A DNA stretch of 64,000 nucleotides. Origin: Symbiodinium natans. Taxonomy: Eukaryota; Sar; Dinophyceae; Suessiales; Symbiodiniaceae. Every line of letters starts with the position of its first letter. The first letter of the stretch is position 1. Shown piece after piece: positions 10,601 to 21,954 of this stretch. The notes below the pieces were generated by a model. That model searched no databases. It was given only the letters and a program-made list of their open reading frames with translations, and was not told the DNA's origin. Where the stretch lies: assembly GCA_905221605.1 (NCBI GenBank), contig CAJNDS010002708.1, positions 137,001 through 201,000 of the forward strand, written 5' to 3'. The position numbers were made by a program, and so were the translations under genes.

Positions 10601-13600
10601 ACCATAGTTGGCGAACCCATCTATTGCTTCATTAAAGACAAAAATATGAATAAGTATCAAATATGTATACACACATATGTCCAGACTTTTGTAACTCAAC
10701 TGTTGTGTTTTTTTGGAATAAGCAACTCGACTGGATAAAAGGGTTCTACAGGAATTAGGCCAATCTTTTTCTGGCCCAAAACTCCGATAAACTGCTGAAC
10801 CCTGAACCCAAGTGCTACTTGCCATGTCTCTGTCCGTACGTGAGCTTACTGCATAATTTCCCTAAACCCTAAACCCCACACTAAACCCTAAACCCGAAAG
10901 CTTCACAGCAGCCCAGTTTCCAGCAGCGCCGCAAGCAGCGGGGCCGCTGTGAATGCCAGAGTGGCCATGGTTGAGAAAATGAACAGCACCTCAGATCGCA
11001 GGTTTTTCAGGCTTCGGGTTTTAGGGTTTTTTGGGGTCTTAGGGTTCTCGGGCTTCAGGGTTTTAGGGTTGAGGGTTTTAGGGCTTGGGGTTTTAAAAGT
11101 TTCGGGTGTACTGTGTATTCTGTTTATTCCCCACCCGACAAGTGGGGTAGTTAGATTTGAAGGACAAAGTGGCACGCATCATGTGACGCGACGCAGTCAG
11201 GACAGTACAAGGACAGCAGAAACGGATATCCACAGATCAAGTCATACCCAGGGAGCCCCCCTTGATTAGGCAATCATGAGGGTCTAGGGTTTAGGGGTCG
11301 AAATGGGTTAGACCATAATCAACGGGATCCTGATTCTGATGTAAGGAACATTCCTAACTGAAGGGGTGTTGGGTTCTTTGGGTGTACTTTGAACCCCTAA
11401 ACCCTAAACCCTAAACCCTAAACCCTAAACCCTAAACCCTAAACTGCACGGGGCACTTTCGTCCTCTTCTTGACCCCCACGGCTTTGGCAATGTAGATGG
11501 GTCCACCCAGCTGGCACTGGCAAACCTGACACTTTAGGGTTTAGGGTTTAGGGTTTACGGTTTAGGGTTTCGTAGGTTCCCTTAGAGAGAAAAGCAAGGG
11601 AAAGGTAAAGCTCATATTAATATCCCTAAACCCTAAACCCCCTAAACCCCTCACACCCCAAACCCCGAATTACACCCTAGACCCTAAACCCTAAACCCCT
11701 ACACCCTAAACACCTACACCCTGAACCTGAAACACCCCAAGGAACTCCGATGAGGGTTCGCGCGCAGAGGATGGTGATCTTGGAGCGCATGAGGCCGGCG
11801 AGGGCGTAGAGGATGTTCCCGAGGATGCTTCCGGCCACCATGATCTGGGTTTGGGGTTGAGGGTTTAGGGTTTAGGGTTTGGGGTTTGGGGTTTGGGGTT
11901 TAGGGTTTAGGGTTTAGGGTTTAGGGTTTAGGGTTTAGGGTTTAGGGTTTAGAGACTCATGGGTAATGGTAATTATGCGTATAACCCTGTCTCGCGCACT
12001 GGGTCGAGGGTTCAGGGCTTTAGGGTTCAGCGTTTAGGGTTTGGGGCTTGGATGGAGTTAGAGTTCAGGCTTTAAATTCAGGGTGTAGGGTCTAATTTAG
12101 GGTTCGGGGTTTAGGGTTTAAGTTTGAGGGCTAGGACGGGGATACTAGGCTATCATAGCAGAGATATGTAAAGGAGATGTTGGTTTAGGGTTTAGGGCTT
12201 AGGGCTTAGGGTTTAGGGTTTAGGGTTTAGGGTTTAGGGTTTAGGGTTTAGGGTTTAGGGTTTAGGGTTTAGGGTCACTATAGCGATGACGAAATTTAGG
12301 TTCCTGAGCAGCAACCCGGGCACGATGAGGATGTTCTTCAGGGAGATTCCCGACCGGAGCATCATGTAGTTCCTGCCCCCGGTTTAGGGTTTAGGGTTTA
12401 GGGTTTAGGGTTTAGGGTTTAGGGTTTAGGGTTTAGGGTTTAGGGTTTAGGGTTAGGGTTTAGGGTTTAGGGTTTAGGGTTTAGGGTTTAGGGTTTAGGG
12501 TTTAGGGTTTAGGGTTTAGGGTTTAGCTAAACACCTCATACCCAAAACCCTTATGCAATACTGAAGCCCAAAACCCAACAGCGCCGTGATGCCTCCTGAA
12601 CCACTTATGGGTCCTACTAGTACTGCTTCTTTCCATCAAACCCCCCCTCCTCCTCCCCCCGGCAAAATTCAAACCCTCAGCCCTGAACCCATTTTGGTTT
12701 GTTAAACGGCCGAAACCCCAAACCCCCAACCCTAAACCCCCAAACCCATAAACCCGAAACACCACACCCTAATCGAATACGACTCCCGCTTCGTGCCGCA
12801 AGGAGATGTCAACCCCCAAACCCTGAACCCTAAACCCCAAAACCCTAAGCCCTACAGCCCTAAACAAACCCTAAAGCGCAGTGAGGCCTCAGTCCCCTAA
12901 ACCCTAAACCCTAAACCCTAAACCCTAAACCCTAAACCCTAAACCCTAAACCCTAAACCCTAAACCCTAAACCCTAAACCCCAAGCGCAGTCCGAGTTGC
13001 AGCGGGATCCCAATCAGCCCTTGGAAGAAGGGAGTCAAGGCAATGACCAGACCGCTGAAGGTCTCGCCCGCCCCAAGGGCCTCGGGTTTCGTGTTTAGTC
13101 GGGATTCTAGTAGCCCTAAACCCTAAACCCTAAACCCTAAACCCTAAACCCTAAACCCTAAACCCTAAACCCTAAACCCTAAACCCTGAATCCTAAACCC
13201 TAAATCCCTAAATCCCTAAATCCCTAAATCCCTAAATCCCTAAATCCCTAAATCCCTGAACCCTAAATCCCTAAATCCCTGAACCCTAAAGACCCTAAAT
13301 CCCTGAACCCTAAACCCTGAACCCTCAATCCCTAAACACCCTAAATCCCTGAATCCTTACACCCTGAACCCTAAACCCCTAAAACCTAAACCCCTAAACT
13401 CTTCAAACCCCAACAACTTTCGGGCTCCGGGGGCTTGCGCGTACTGGTCGGCCGTGGGCACCACGATCTCCACGTTAAGGACCAACCTCGGAGTAGGGTT
13501 TAGGGTTTAGGGTTTGGGGTTGAGGGTTTGGGGTTTAGGGTTTGGGGTTTAGGGTTTCGAGGTTTGGGGTTTAGGGCTTAGGGTTTAGGTTTAGGGGGTA

Positions 13601-13955
13601 GGTGTTAGGGATAGGCAGGCTTCGGGTGTGGGGGTTTAGGCGTTCAGGGTTTAGGGTTGGGGCCTATACCAAATACTATCGCACGTTGGGGTGTCTTAAG
13701 GGGTAACCTATCTTGGGATATGCCCACATGAGATTTGGCGCATGGGTTCTTTGCAAGGTCTAAGGCTTTGGGAAGCCTAAACCTTAAACCCTAAATCCTA
13801 AACCCTAAACCCTAAACCTCAACCCTAAACCCTCAACGGATTCTCTGGGATCTCGGGTGTAGGGTGCGTAGGGACTTGCGCGGGATTCGGGATCACGCGA
13901 CCAGTCCGGGCAGCAGGAAGACCAGATAGTTGACGAGCCTGGGGTGGATCGAGGG
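7669..13955 (-). CDS. Major facilitator superfamily transporter (MFSD8/SPX-MFS type), about 17 exons
   Basis: A predicted 12-TM membrane transporter; the substrate is unknown. Short minus-strand islands translate, in order, to successive parts of an MFS protein. TM1: 13902-13955 (HPRLVNYLVFLLPG) and 13430-13490 (VEIVVPTADQYAQ). TM2: 12995-13083 (GLVIALTPFFQGLIGIPLQL). Then 12290-12380, 11752-11848 (GNILYALAGLMRSK), 11448-11533 (PIYIAKAVGVKKRTKV, the loop after the R..G motif), 10915-11008 (STMATLAFTAAPLLAALLE) and 10330-10395 (DTIPGWFLGR). Then 10075-10135, 9846-9905 (hydrophilic loop), 9420-9482 (LWTSGFLVCLFAAFASSWL), 9050-9105, 8803-8880 (WGWSVSVTAFALAGFMAVV), 8525-8690, 8050-8190 (KIVAPRFKDRASAINM), 7905-7975 (GAGAQLGAILTSVGFAG) and 7669-7733 (LLFFLSWMFAAHLKQH), ending at TAG at 7669-7671. 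Order and spacing match the family. Introns are mostly telomere repeat. A hydrophilic island at about 14499-14536 (ADASLEKPLAAW) may be N-terminal. Family call is by remembered motifs; exon ends are approximate. Confidence 0.75.
8324..8540. repeat. Three spaced copies of an exon-end sequence
   Basis: A segment of about 40 bp containing GATGCACAGGACTGGACCAG occurs at about 8324-8370, again as a diverged copy at 8413-8455, and at 8491-8540. The rightmost copy is the 3' end of the MFS exon that reads FVGLLLVQSC on the minus strand. The others lie in the downstream intron, next to telomeric repeats. Confidence 0.8.
9106..9436. mobile_element. Family A introner-like element invaded by telomeric repeats
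   Basis: The left end TTGGTGGCCCAGTAACCGTA at 9106 abuts the MFS exon at 9050-9105. The right end is degenerate (about 9415-9436, CACTCAGCTGCCAGCC) and abuts the next exon. The internal motif GTAACCGTATGATA is present twice (9117 and 9218) with TTTAGGG DNA between the two copies. A CCCTAAA array fills 9335-9408. Confidence 0.6.
9484..9842. mobile_element. Family A introner-like element in the MFS gene
   Basis: Ends TTGGTAGCCCAG (left) and GGTACCACTGGGCTGCC (right) are inverse copies. It occupies the whole interval between MFS exons 9420-9482 and 9846-9905. Core motifs ACCATATGATAATA and GGTTACTTGAAAAGGGGACC are interrupted by a TTTAGGG array (9493-9640) and a CCCTAAA array (9732-9812). A GA donor just inside the upstream exon border and an AAG acceptor keep frame (ASP joined to ERLW). 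Confidence 0.75.
10387..10503. repeat. Exon-end duplication flanking a telomeric tract
   Basis: A 28-bp segment containing CAAAGGTTTCCTGGGCCGCT is present at 10387-10414 and, with one mismatch, at 10476-10503. Between them are four TTTAGGG units and 35 bp of unique sequence. That unique sequence (AAGGAGACCCATCT and on) is itself partly repeated at about 10546. The left copy is the 5' side of the MFS exon reading FVKELRIENLV. Confidence 0.85.
12185..12527 (+). repeat. Two TTTAGGG arrays flanking an MFS exon
   Basis: Units at 12185-12275 and 12381-12527 surround the exon at about 12290-12380, so the introns on both sides are largely TTTAGGG. Confidence 0.9.
12895..13390 (-). repeat. CCCTAAA arrays and a CCCTAAAT octamer array
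   Basis: CCCTAAA units at 12895-12982 and 13116-13190 flank the MFS exon at 12995-13083. From about 13195 to 13340 the unit changes to CCCTAAAT, repeated at least seven times in a row, with CCCTGAA units mixed in. Confidence 0.9.
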
Positions 13956-14460
13956 AATCTAGGGATTTGGGATCTAGGGTTTCGGGTTTGGGGTCTAGGG
14001 CTTTGGGTTTAGGGTCTACAAGGGTTTCAGGTTTGAGGGTTATGGGGGGTTTGGGGGGGTTTACGTGGGGGGCTTTGGGTCTTTTGGGTTTTGGGGGTTT
14101 GGGGCTTGGGGCTTAGGGCTTAGAAGTTTTGGTGTTTGCGGGGATTGGGGTTTTGGGGCTTGGCGATTTTGCGTTCAGGGGGTGTGGGGTGTGGGGGGTT
14201 CAGGGGTTTTGGGGTTTAGGGTTTAGGGGTTTTGGGATTGAGGTTTGGGGTTAGGCTTTAGGTGTTGGTGTTTTGGGGTGGAGTCTATAGGTTTTGCAAG
14301 CTTCGCAGGGTTTACAAGGTTTACAGGGCTTATACCCTAAACCCTAAACCCTAAACCCTAAACCCTGAACCCTGAACCCCAAACCCTAAACCCTAAACCC
14401 TAAACCCTAAACCCTATACCCTAAACCCTAAACCCTAAACCCTAAACCCTACATAAAGGC
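13500..14460. repeat. Degenerate telomere-like intron sequence
   Basis: Apart from the short exon at 13902-13955, this stretch is TTTAGGG, TTTGGGG and drifted variants on the plus strand up to 14330, then a CCCTAAA array at 14335-14452. No other gene was seen. Confidence 0.8.
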
Positions 14461-14539
14461 CAGCGGAAGGCTTGGTTCAAAAAAAAACATGCTCCGAATC
14501 TACCCAGGCAGCCAGAGGCTTTTCCAGGGAGGCATCCGC

Positions 14540-15480
14540 TCCTGCGAGGGTGTGGGGTTTAGGGTTTGGGGTTTGGGGTTTAGGGTTTGGGGTTTAGGGT
14601 TTGGGGTTTAGGGTTTAGGGTTTAGGGTTTAGGGTTTAGGGCTTAGGGCTTAGGGCTAGTTGAGGGTTTGAGGGTTCAGGGATGCGAGGAACGTTTGCTA
14701 CTTGGAGGTTCCGGGGTAGCTAGCAGAGGGTTTCCAGTGCCCTCAATTTGGTTACAAGTAGAGTTGCCACAACATATATCCTGCTTAGAACTACCCACCC
14801 TAAACCCTAAACCCTAAACCCTAAACAGTAAACCCTAAACCCTAAACCCTAAACCCTAAACCCTAAACCCTAAACCCTAAACCCTAAACCCTAAACCCTA
14901 AACCTCCAAGTACTGCCTCACACCTTCATCCAAAAGCCACCGACTTCACGTCTAAAGAGCCCCAAAACAAGGAATAGACCCAACTAGATTTAAGGATCCT
15001 TAGTAAGAAATAGTTAAGGCATGCTCTTTAAAAATTACCCTATGCTACAAGTTAGGGATCCTTGGTATGATTTAACGCATATTGATGAATTAAGGGGGGC
15101 CCCTTGGCTGGGGGGTTTAGGGTTTGGGGGGGGGGGGGGGGTGTATAGGGGTCTTAGGGGTTTAGGGTATGATTTTAAGGCATTCCGCAATGAACGAGGC
15201 GAGGATGATTTACGGTATGTTCCTGAATTCAGGGTAACTATTGGGTTCTTTCAAAACAAATTTTGCAACCCCAAAAATCCTGAACCGCTTCCGAGGCTTG
15301 CCATCCGTCACGAACTGCATCCTCCTCCTTTGGGGCGAGATTGTGGTTTAGGGTTTTGGGTTTAGGGCTTGGGGTGTAGGGTTTAGGGTTTAGGGTTTAG
15401 GGGTTAGGGTTTAGGAGCTTAGGGGTTTGGGGGTTTGGGGGTTTGGGGTTTAGGGTGCAGGTTTCAGGGTTTGGGGTCAG
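14540..15480 (-). CDS. Weak exon-like islands of unknown gene
   Basis: A minus-strand island at about 15280-15345 reads NLAPKEEDAVRDGWQASEAV and looks coding; no family was recognised. The rest is TTTAGGG (14545-14660), CCCTAAA (14798-14906), a G-run near 15127, and fragments of family C sequence (GGATCCTTGGTATGATTTAA near 15055). Confidence 0.3.
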
Positions 15481-16175
15481 GGGCTGCCCTGAACCCTACT
15501 TGGAGGTTCATTTGGCTCGTTATAAGTTGGGTCATAGGCATAACCCTAGTTAGGGCACTACCTCTAGCTACCCCAACCCTGTAAACCCCAAACTCTAAAC
15601 TAGTCGCCCTTCCTGGGGTCCGTTGAAGGAAGTCCCACTACTAAAAGTGCTCCGACTGTTTGAAAACCCTATACATCCGTAACCCTAAACAGTAAACCCT
15701 AACCTTCCTAAACGCGCAGGTGCTTAGTGTGCTTAGGGCGCTTAGGGTGTTTTAGAGTGTTTGGGGTGTTTTGGGCGGTTGTGGTGTGTGGGGCGTGCGG
15801 GGTGTGTAGGCCGAAAGCCCTAGACACTGAACCCTAAACCCTAAACCCTAGAACCCCAAAGCCCAAACCCCGCCCGCATTCTCAGGGTGAACCGTGAACC
15901 CTCAACCCTATAAGCCCTAAACATCCCTAAGCCCTAAGCCCTAAATCCTACCTGTATGCCTTTTTTGCCCTAAATCCCAGACTCTAACCTTACCCCCCCC
16001 CACCCCATATATGGGAGGAGAGTGCCAAGCCCGGCCAAGCCCAACATAAACCCGACAAGCCCTCAGCCCACAAACCCAAACTTCCCAACTTACCTTTGGA
16101 CCCGATAAGCCCTATACACCCTATGAGCTCCATTCATGCCCTAGAAACTTTATCAACCCTACATGAACAATATCC
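15480..16175. other. Stretch without recognisable genes
   Basis: Drifted CCCTAAA-like sequence and short unique segments. One segment begins CTACTTGGAGGTTCA (about 15498), as does the inverted-repeat element at 24981. No supported reading frame. Confidence 0.6.
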
Positions 16176-17378
16176 AGTTGCATTTTGCAAAGGCAAAATG
16201 CATTCGCGCAGCTTGCTCCTTCCAAAACCACAATAAAAAACTCACTTGATAACTGACTTTTGTGTCAAAGACAGAGGCCCCGTACGGAAGAAACCAAAGT
16301 CCGAATGCATTTTTCACCCGTGCCCAAATGCATTCAGCTGTTTTCGCTTTGAAAAAGTGCAGAAAGAGCACGCGGCGTTGCACATGTGGAAAGCAAGACC
16401 AAATGCGTGTTTCAGGCCTGGCAAAATGCATTCGGCAGCGTCTGGTCATCCATGTCTATTGGATTATCTTTGCTCCATTACAGCATGAAAAGCAAACGAA
16501 AACAAAATAAAAAAGTAGGTTGGTGTTTTACGACCAACATCTACCCGACATGCATTTCTAGGGCATTCCAAATGCATTTTCGTCGCCCGAAGAATGCATT
16601 TGGCACTGGTTTCCTATCATGTTCAGTCTTGGTTTATGCTGGCTCATGACGTATTCGAATCTTCTGATGTGTTTTCTGTGCATAAAAGTAGCTATAGGAA
16701 TTGAAAAACGCGTTTAGAACAATCTTCGGCATCTTGCAGGAGTACCGAAACAGACCCAGAATCAGGAAGAACATGCTCAGGTGCATTTTTAAGTGGGCAA
16801 AATGCATTCGCGCAGCTTGCTCCTTCCACAACCCACAATCGACTTGAGTTAAAAGCTGATCTTTTGTCGTAAAGACAGAGGCTGCGTACAGAAGAAGCCC
16901 CTGTCCGAATGCATTTCTCGCCCGCGCTTTAATGCATTCAGCTGCTTTCGCCTTCTAAAAAGTGCACAAAGAGTGCATGGCGTTGCAAATGTGGAAAGCA
17001 AGACCAAGTGCTTCTTTAAGCCTGGCAAAATGCATTCGGGCAGCGCTTGGACAGCCACGTCTATTGGGTTGTCTTGTTCCATTACAGCATCAAAACAAGC
17101 AAACACAAAACAAAAAAGTCGGTTGGTGTTTTACAACCAACATTTCCCCGACATGCATTTTAGGGCATTCCACATGCATTTTTCGTCGCCCGAAAAACGC
17201 ATTTGGCACTGGTTTCCTATCATGTTGCAATCTTGGGTTCTGCCGGCTCATGACTTCTTCGAAATTTGATGTCTTTCTGCGCATAAGAACATCTATATAT
17301 AGGATTTGGACGCGTGTAGAACCATAATCACCGTTTTGCAAAACTCCCGAAAAGGGGCCCAAAATCAGAAGCAACATG
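16176..17378. repeat. Two-copy tandem duplication, unit about 602 bp, rich in ATGCATT
   Basis: Copy 1 (16176-16777) and copy 2 (16778-17378) align along their whole length with scattered substitutions. Shared landmarks are GCATTCGCGCAGCTTGCTCC, AAAGCAAGACCAA, GGTTGGTGTTTTAC and GGCACTGGTTTCCTATCATG. Each unit carries six or seven copies of ATGCATT or a one-base variant, spaced unevenly. Composition is less GC-rich than the exon islands, and telomeric repeats are absent. Frames open in both copies carry many substitutions and no family resemblance, so it is treated as non-coding repeat. Confidence 0.85.
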
Positions 17379-17449
17379 CCCCCTACTGGAGCCCTAGAAG
17401 CTCCGACAATTTTACAAACTGCTACAAGGCCCACAAAAACTCAGAAACA

Positions 17450-18360
17450 AGCTGAACCCCAAACCCTAAACCCCAAACCCAAAACCCCAAACCCTAAACC
17501 CAAAAAAACCAAAACCCTAAACCCCAAACCCCTAAACTCCTAAACCCTAAACCCCTGAACCGGCAACCCCAAACCCCAAGCCCCACACACTACACCCAAC
17601 ACACTAAACCCCAAACCCTAAACCCTAAATCCTAAACCCCAAACTCCAAACCCCACACCCTCAAACCCTAAGGCCCCAAACCCTAAACCCCACACCCTAA
17701 ACCCGAAACCCTAAACCCTAAACTCCAAACCCTAAACCCTAGACCCTAAACCCTAGCTCTAAACCCTAAACCCCAAACCCTAAACCCCAAATCCTGAACC
17801 CCAAACCCTAAACCTTAAACCCGAGCCCTAAACCCTAAACCCTCTAAGCCGAAGATCCGATCCAGCGGCTGCCTGGAGGTCGACCGCGCTGCGGCCGACG
17901 GTGACTGGGGGAAGGCGCCAAGAGGAGGCCTCTTTCGGGTTTAGGGTTTAGGGTTTAGGGTTTAGGGTTTAGGGTTTAGGGTTTAGGGTTTAGGGTTTAG
18001 GGTTGAGGGTCTAGCGTTTAGGGTTCAACAAATGGTAGTAAGGGCCCGGTGGTGGTTTTAGTGTTATTGGAGGAAATCTTGCAGCGCCTTCTACCAAAGA
18101 AATTAACGCCCCACGCGGCCAATTTTGAAAACCTATCAAACCTACCGTAAACCTGAAGTGTGGGGCTCTTGCGTTCCGTTCAGGGCTCCAATTTTGACCT
18201 TGTAGCTGCCTTGAGACTGAACCCTGAACCCTGAACCCTAAACCTTGAACCCTGAACCCTGAACCCTAAACCCTAAACCCTAAACCCTAAACCCTAAACC
18301 CTAAACCCTAAACCCTAAACCCTAAACCCTAAACCCTAAACCCTAAACCCTACCTTAGAG
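17450..18360. repeat. CCCTAAA and TTTAGGG tracts with one exon island
   Basis: Drifted CCCTAAA at 17450-17835, TTTAGGG array at 17938-18003, CCCTAAA array at 18210-18353. The island at 17845-17937 is described with the next gene. Confidence 0.85.
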
Positions 18361-19600
18361 GAACAGATCGGGCGCCTGCGAGTCCGAGATTGAAGAAACA
18401 AACTGCACCGGCTTCGTCTCTGTACCTGGGTTTCAGGTTTAGGGTAAATGGGGTTTAGGGTTTGGGGTTTAGGGTTCGGGGTTTAGGGTTTAGGGTTTAT
18501 GAAGTTTAGGGGTTACCTGGCACCCTCTTTACCTACAGTTTTATGGCGTTATACCTATTTCTTAAGGGTAGTTGCTATGGAACTGTAGGTAAATCGAGTC
18601 CCAGGTAGCGCTTTAGTCTATAGGACTTAGGATGTATATAGGATGTATAGGGATAGGGGTGAGGGTCTATAGGGTCTATATAGATGTATTTTGAGTTGAG
18701 GCTTTACAGGGTCTATAGGGTTTGGGTGGTAGGTAGGGTCTAGGGTTGAAGGTTAATGTAAGGGTTCGGGGAAGTCGCATGAGGGGGAGGTTGACGAATG
18801 TCGCCGAAAAATAGTTGGTATTCCGAATATGGTTACTGTTGCTATTGCTGCAATTGTTCTTCGGGTCTTCTTTGCTTCTCCCGCTGGGAGCTCCTGTTTC
18901 TGGCTGTTGCTTGAAAATGCCGCGAAGGGCCCATAATGAGACCAATCTCACCCACGGCAAGATCTGGACATGGAACTGCATGTAGACCAAACACTTCTAC
19001 GCGTCGCTCTCCCGCAAGACAAAAGCTTCACCCTCAGCAAGGCCTTCAGTCAGCGAGTGTAAGAAAGACCAGCACTATTGGGGTTTAGGGTTTAGGGTTT
19101 CTGCCTTCGAAGCTGAGGCACACGTGAGAAGCATGGCTGGCGCAGCTCCAAGAAACTGTACGTCGCAACGGGACTTCGCTTGACTCCAGATGGCTGCAGA
19201 AAGTTTAGGGTTTAGGGTTTAGGGTTTAGGGTTTAGGTTTAGGTTGGCCCGTGCCTGCAGCGCTTGTCGGGACACCCCCCGAAATTGCCTAACGTCCCTG
19301 GAAGCCCTTCAAGAAGTAGAGTTGTTGCACTCTTGCGGCCGCATACATAAATGGATCGCGGCCCCTTATCAATACCAACTAAAATGAAACCTTGGGATGT
19401 TCCCCCCCTATACTAACAGTCCTTAATCGGGATTCCAATAGGGGGTACTAGAATCCGTTAATTTTTGTTGGTATAAGGGGGAACATCCCAAATCGAAACC
19501 TATGTTCACGCATGGCGCAGTAAGCCTGGGACCCAACTCGTCCGCATATACGACCTTGGACTTCGGCCGCGGGTTGTTCCTGCCGGCAGATCCATCACGT
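17845..19600 (-). CDS. Unknown multi-exon gene with a possible PP1-docking motif
   Basis: Minus-strand islands in transcript order: about 19495-19600 (reads PKSKVVYADELGPRL), 19100-19200 (QPSGVKRSPVATYSFLELRQ), 18950-19060 (LTEGLAEGEAFVLRESDA), 18365-18430 (KPVQFVSSISDSQAPDL) and 17845-17937 (WRLPPVTVGRSAVDLQAAAG). KVVYAD followed by ELG resembles the K-V-x-F-A-D element of PPP1R3-type glycogen-targeting subunits, but no carbohydrate-binding module could be confirmed. A family D element (19392-19492) lies just downstream of the first exon, in the position of an intron. Exon linkage is inferred from strand and proximity only. Confidence 0.35.
19392..19492. mobile_element. Family D palindromic element, copy 1
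   Basis: A near-perfect palindrome of 101 bp. It begins TTGGGATGTTCCCCCC and ends GGGGGAACATCCCAA. The interior has ACTAACAGTCCTTAATCGGG and a central GGGGGTACTAGAATCC. There are four further copies in the window (43831, 47326, 49735, 50212). Confidence 0.85.
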
Positions 19601-20179
19601 AGAGGACCTAGGCAGCCGTGCCACGCAAACCCTAAACCCTAAACCCTAAACCCTCAACCCTAGACCCTAAACCCTAAACCCTAAACCCTAAACCCTAGCC
19701 CTAAACCCTAAACCCAAAAATCTGAAACCTAGGCCTTATAACCTGAACCATGAGCAACCCAACATCGCTGGACTACTCGCCGGAGCACCTTGACCTCGTC
19801 TACGAGCTCTTTTCAGTTTGGGACCACGGGTTCAAGGAGGCCTCTGCTACCACCCCAGGCCCCAAACCCTAAACCTAAACACCCGAAACACTCTAAACAC
19901 CCTAAGCACCACAAGCACCCTAAACGTCCTAAACACCCTAAACACCCCGTAGGCCCTAAACCCCTAATTCCTAAACCCGCCTTAACCCCAAGCGCTAAAC
20001 CTCCAAACCACTAAACCCCCCCTAAACCCCGAAACCCATAAACCCCTGAACCCCTAAACCCCCCTAAACCCCTAAACGCCAACCCGGGACCCGTAAACCC
20101 CTGAACCCCTAAACCCCTAAACCCCCTAAACCCCCAAACCCCCCAAAACCCTAAACGCCCTAAACCCCTAAACCCCCCA

Positions 20180-21901
20180 AAGCCCCTGAGCCCGAGGCTA
20201 TCGTCGGCTCTTCTTCCCGCCGGCGACTGTTCGCATGGGTTGGCGGAGAAGGGCCTTCATCGAAGACCACCTCACAGGGCCGTTAGGTTTAGGGTTTAGG
20301 GTTTAGGGTTTAGGGTGTAGGGTTTAGGGTCTAGGGTCTAGGGTCTAGGGTCTTCTAGGGTCTAGGATCTAGGGTCTAGGGTTTAGGGTTTAGGGTTTAG
20401 GGTTCAGGGAGCCTTCATCGAAGACCACCTGATACACAGAGCCGTTCCGAAACTTGAGCTTTTGGGTTTAGGGGGTTTAGGGTTTAGGGGGTTTAGGGTT
20501 TAGGCTTTGGGGATGAGGGTAAACTTGTGTGTAGGGTTTAGGGTTTTTTTTGAGTTAGGGTTCTTTTAAACTTGTGGGAAGGCTACCATACCGGGTTTGG
20601 GGGGTTTAGGGGATTAGGGGGCTCAGGCGGGCTCAGGGGGCTCAGGGGGCTTCGGGGGTTTAGGGGGCTTTGGTGGCCTTAGGGGGTTGGCGTAGGCGTG
20701 GGTGGCACAACACCCGGCATGGCTTTCGTAGAGAATTTGCGCGCGGCGGCGCCCTTGAACTTGGCAACGCGCTCTCGCCGGGACCGAACCAGTGCCTGGA
20801 GCGACATCGAGTGCGCTGCCGACGCCACACGGAGGGCTTCGGCCTCCCGTTCGCGAGCTGGCGCCTGCCTGAGCCTGCATGGCGCGCAGCTGCGAGGCCA
20901 GAGCCAGCACTTGCGCAGCTTTGAGGTGGCTGAGGAGGCTTCAGCGGCTTGGCCTCTCCCAGATCCCTTTACTCCAAACCCTGATCTGATCTGAAAACCT
21001 ACCTAAACCCCTACGAAAACCCCTAAGTATCAGAATTCACGGGGTTAGGGTTTAGGGTTTAGGGTTTGATAAGCATTGGAACCCTCGAAACCCTAAACCC
21101 TGACCCCACACCCAAACTACCCTTGGGTTTTATACAGTGAACCCTAAACCAAGAACCCTAAACCGAAAACCCTAGACCCTAAACCCTAAACACTTGGCAG
21201 GCCGCGTTCGTCGGCCGTTCTTGTCTTCCCAAGGCAGGCGCATGGAGTCCTGATGGAGAGGGTGGACTTTTTGAGCGCTTTTGGGTTGGGCTTTCAGGGT
21301 TTTGAGGCTTTAGGGTTTTAGGGTCTCAGGTTGTGTACGGCCCAGGGCTTGAGGGTTTTTAGGGCTTTAGGGTTTTAGGGCGTAGGGCTTAGGGAGCACT
21401 TCGCTGTTCTGTTGTTTGCATTGCGAGTCGCGCCTCCAAGTCCCTAAGACAACTCTTAAGGAAACCGTAGACCACAACACACAAAGCCCCAAAACAAAAA
21501 GAAGCCCTTGCGAAACCCTTTGACAAGCCGTCAAGCCACATCCCGAAACCCTAAAGCCCTAAAACCCGAAGCCTAAAACCAAAAAACCCTCAACATCCCT
21601 CAACCCTAAAAAGTAGACCAGACCCTAAACCCCGAGCCATCACGCCCAAAACCACAAACCCCAAAATCTAACCTAAACCCCTAACCCCCCCCCCAAAAAA
21701 AAAAACCAAGCCCTAAACCCTAAACCTACGAACCGTCACACCGCACGGGCCTTGGCATCGAGCTTCTCGGCACCCGAGCCTGGTAGGACCGCCAAGCCAC
21801 CGATTAGGCTCGGGGACTCCATGGCATGGGTTAAGGGTTTAGGGTTTAGGGTTTAGGGTTTAGGGTTTAGGGTTTAGGGTTTAGGGTTTAGGGTTTAGGG
21901 T

Positions 21902-21954
<53 letters not shown>

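Noticed and set aside
16159-17434. Several overlapping ORFs of 80-120 codons as genes
   Set aside because: They are spread over both strands, differ between the two copies of the tandem repeat and show no family resemblance.
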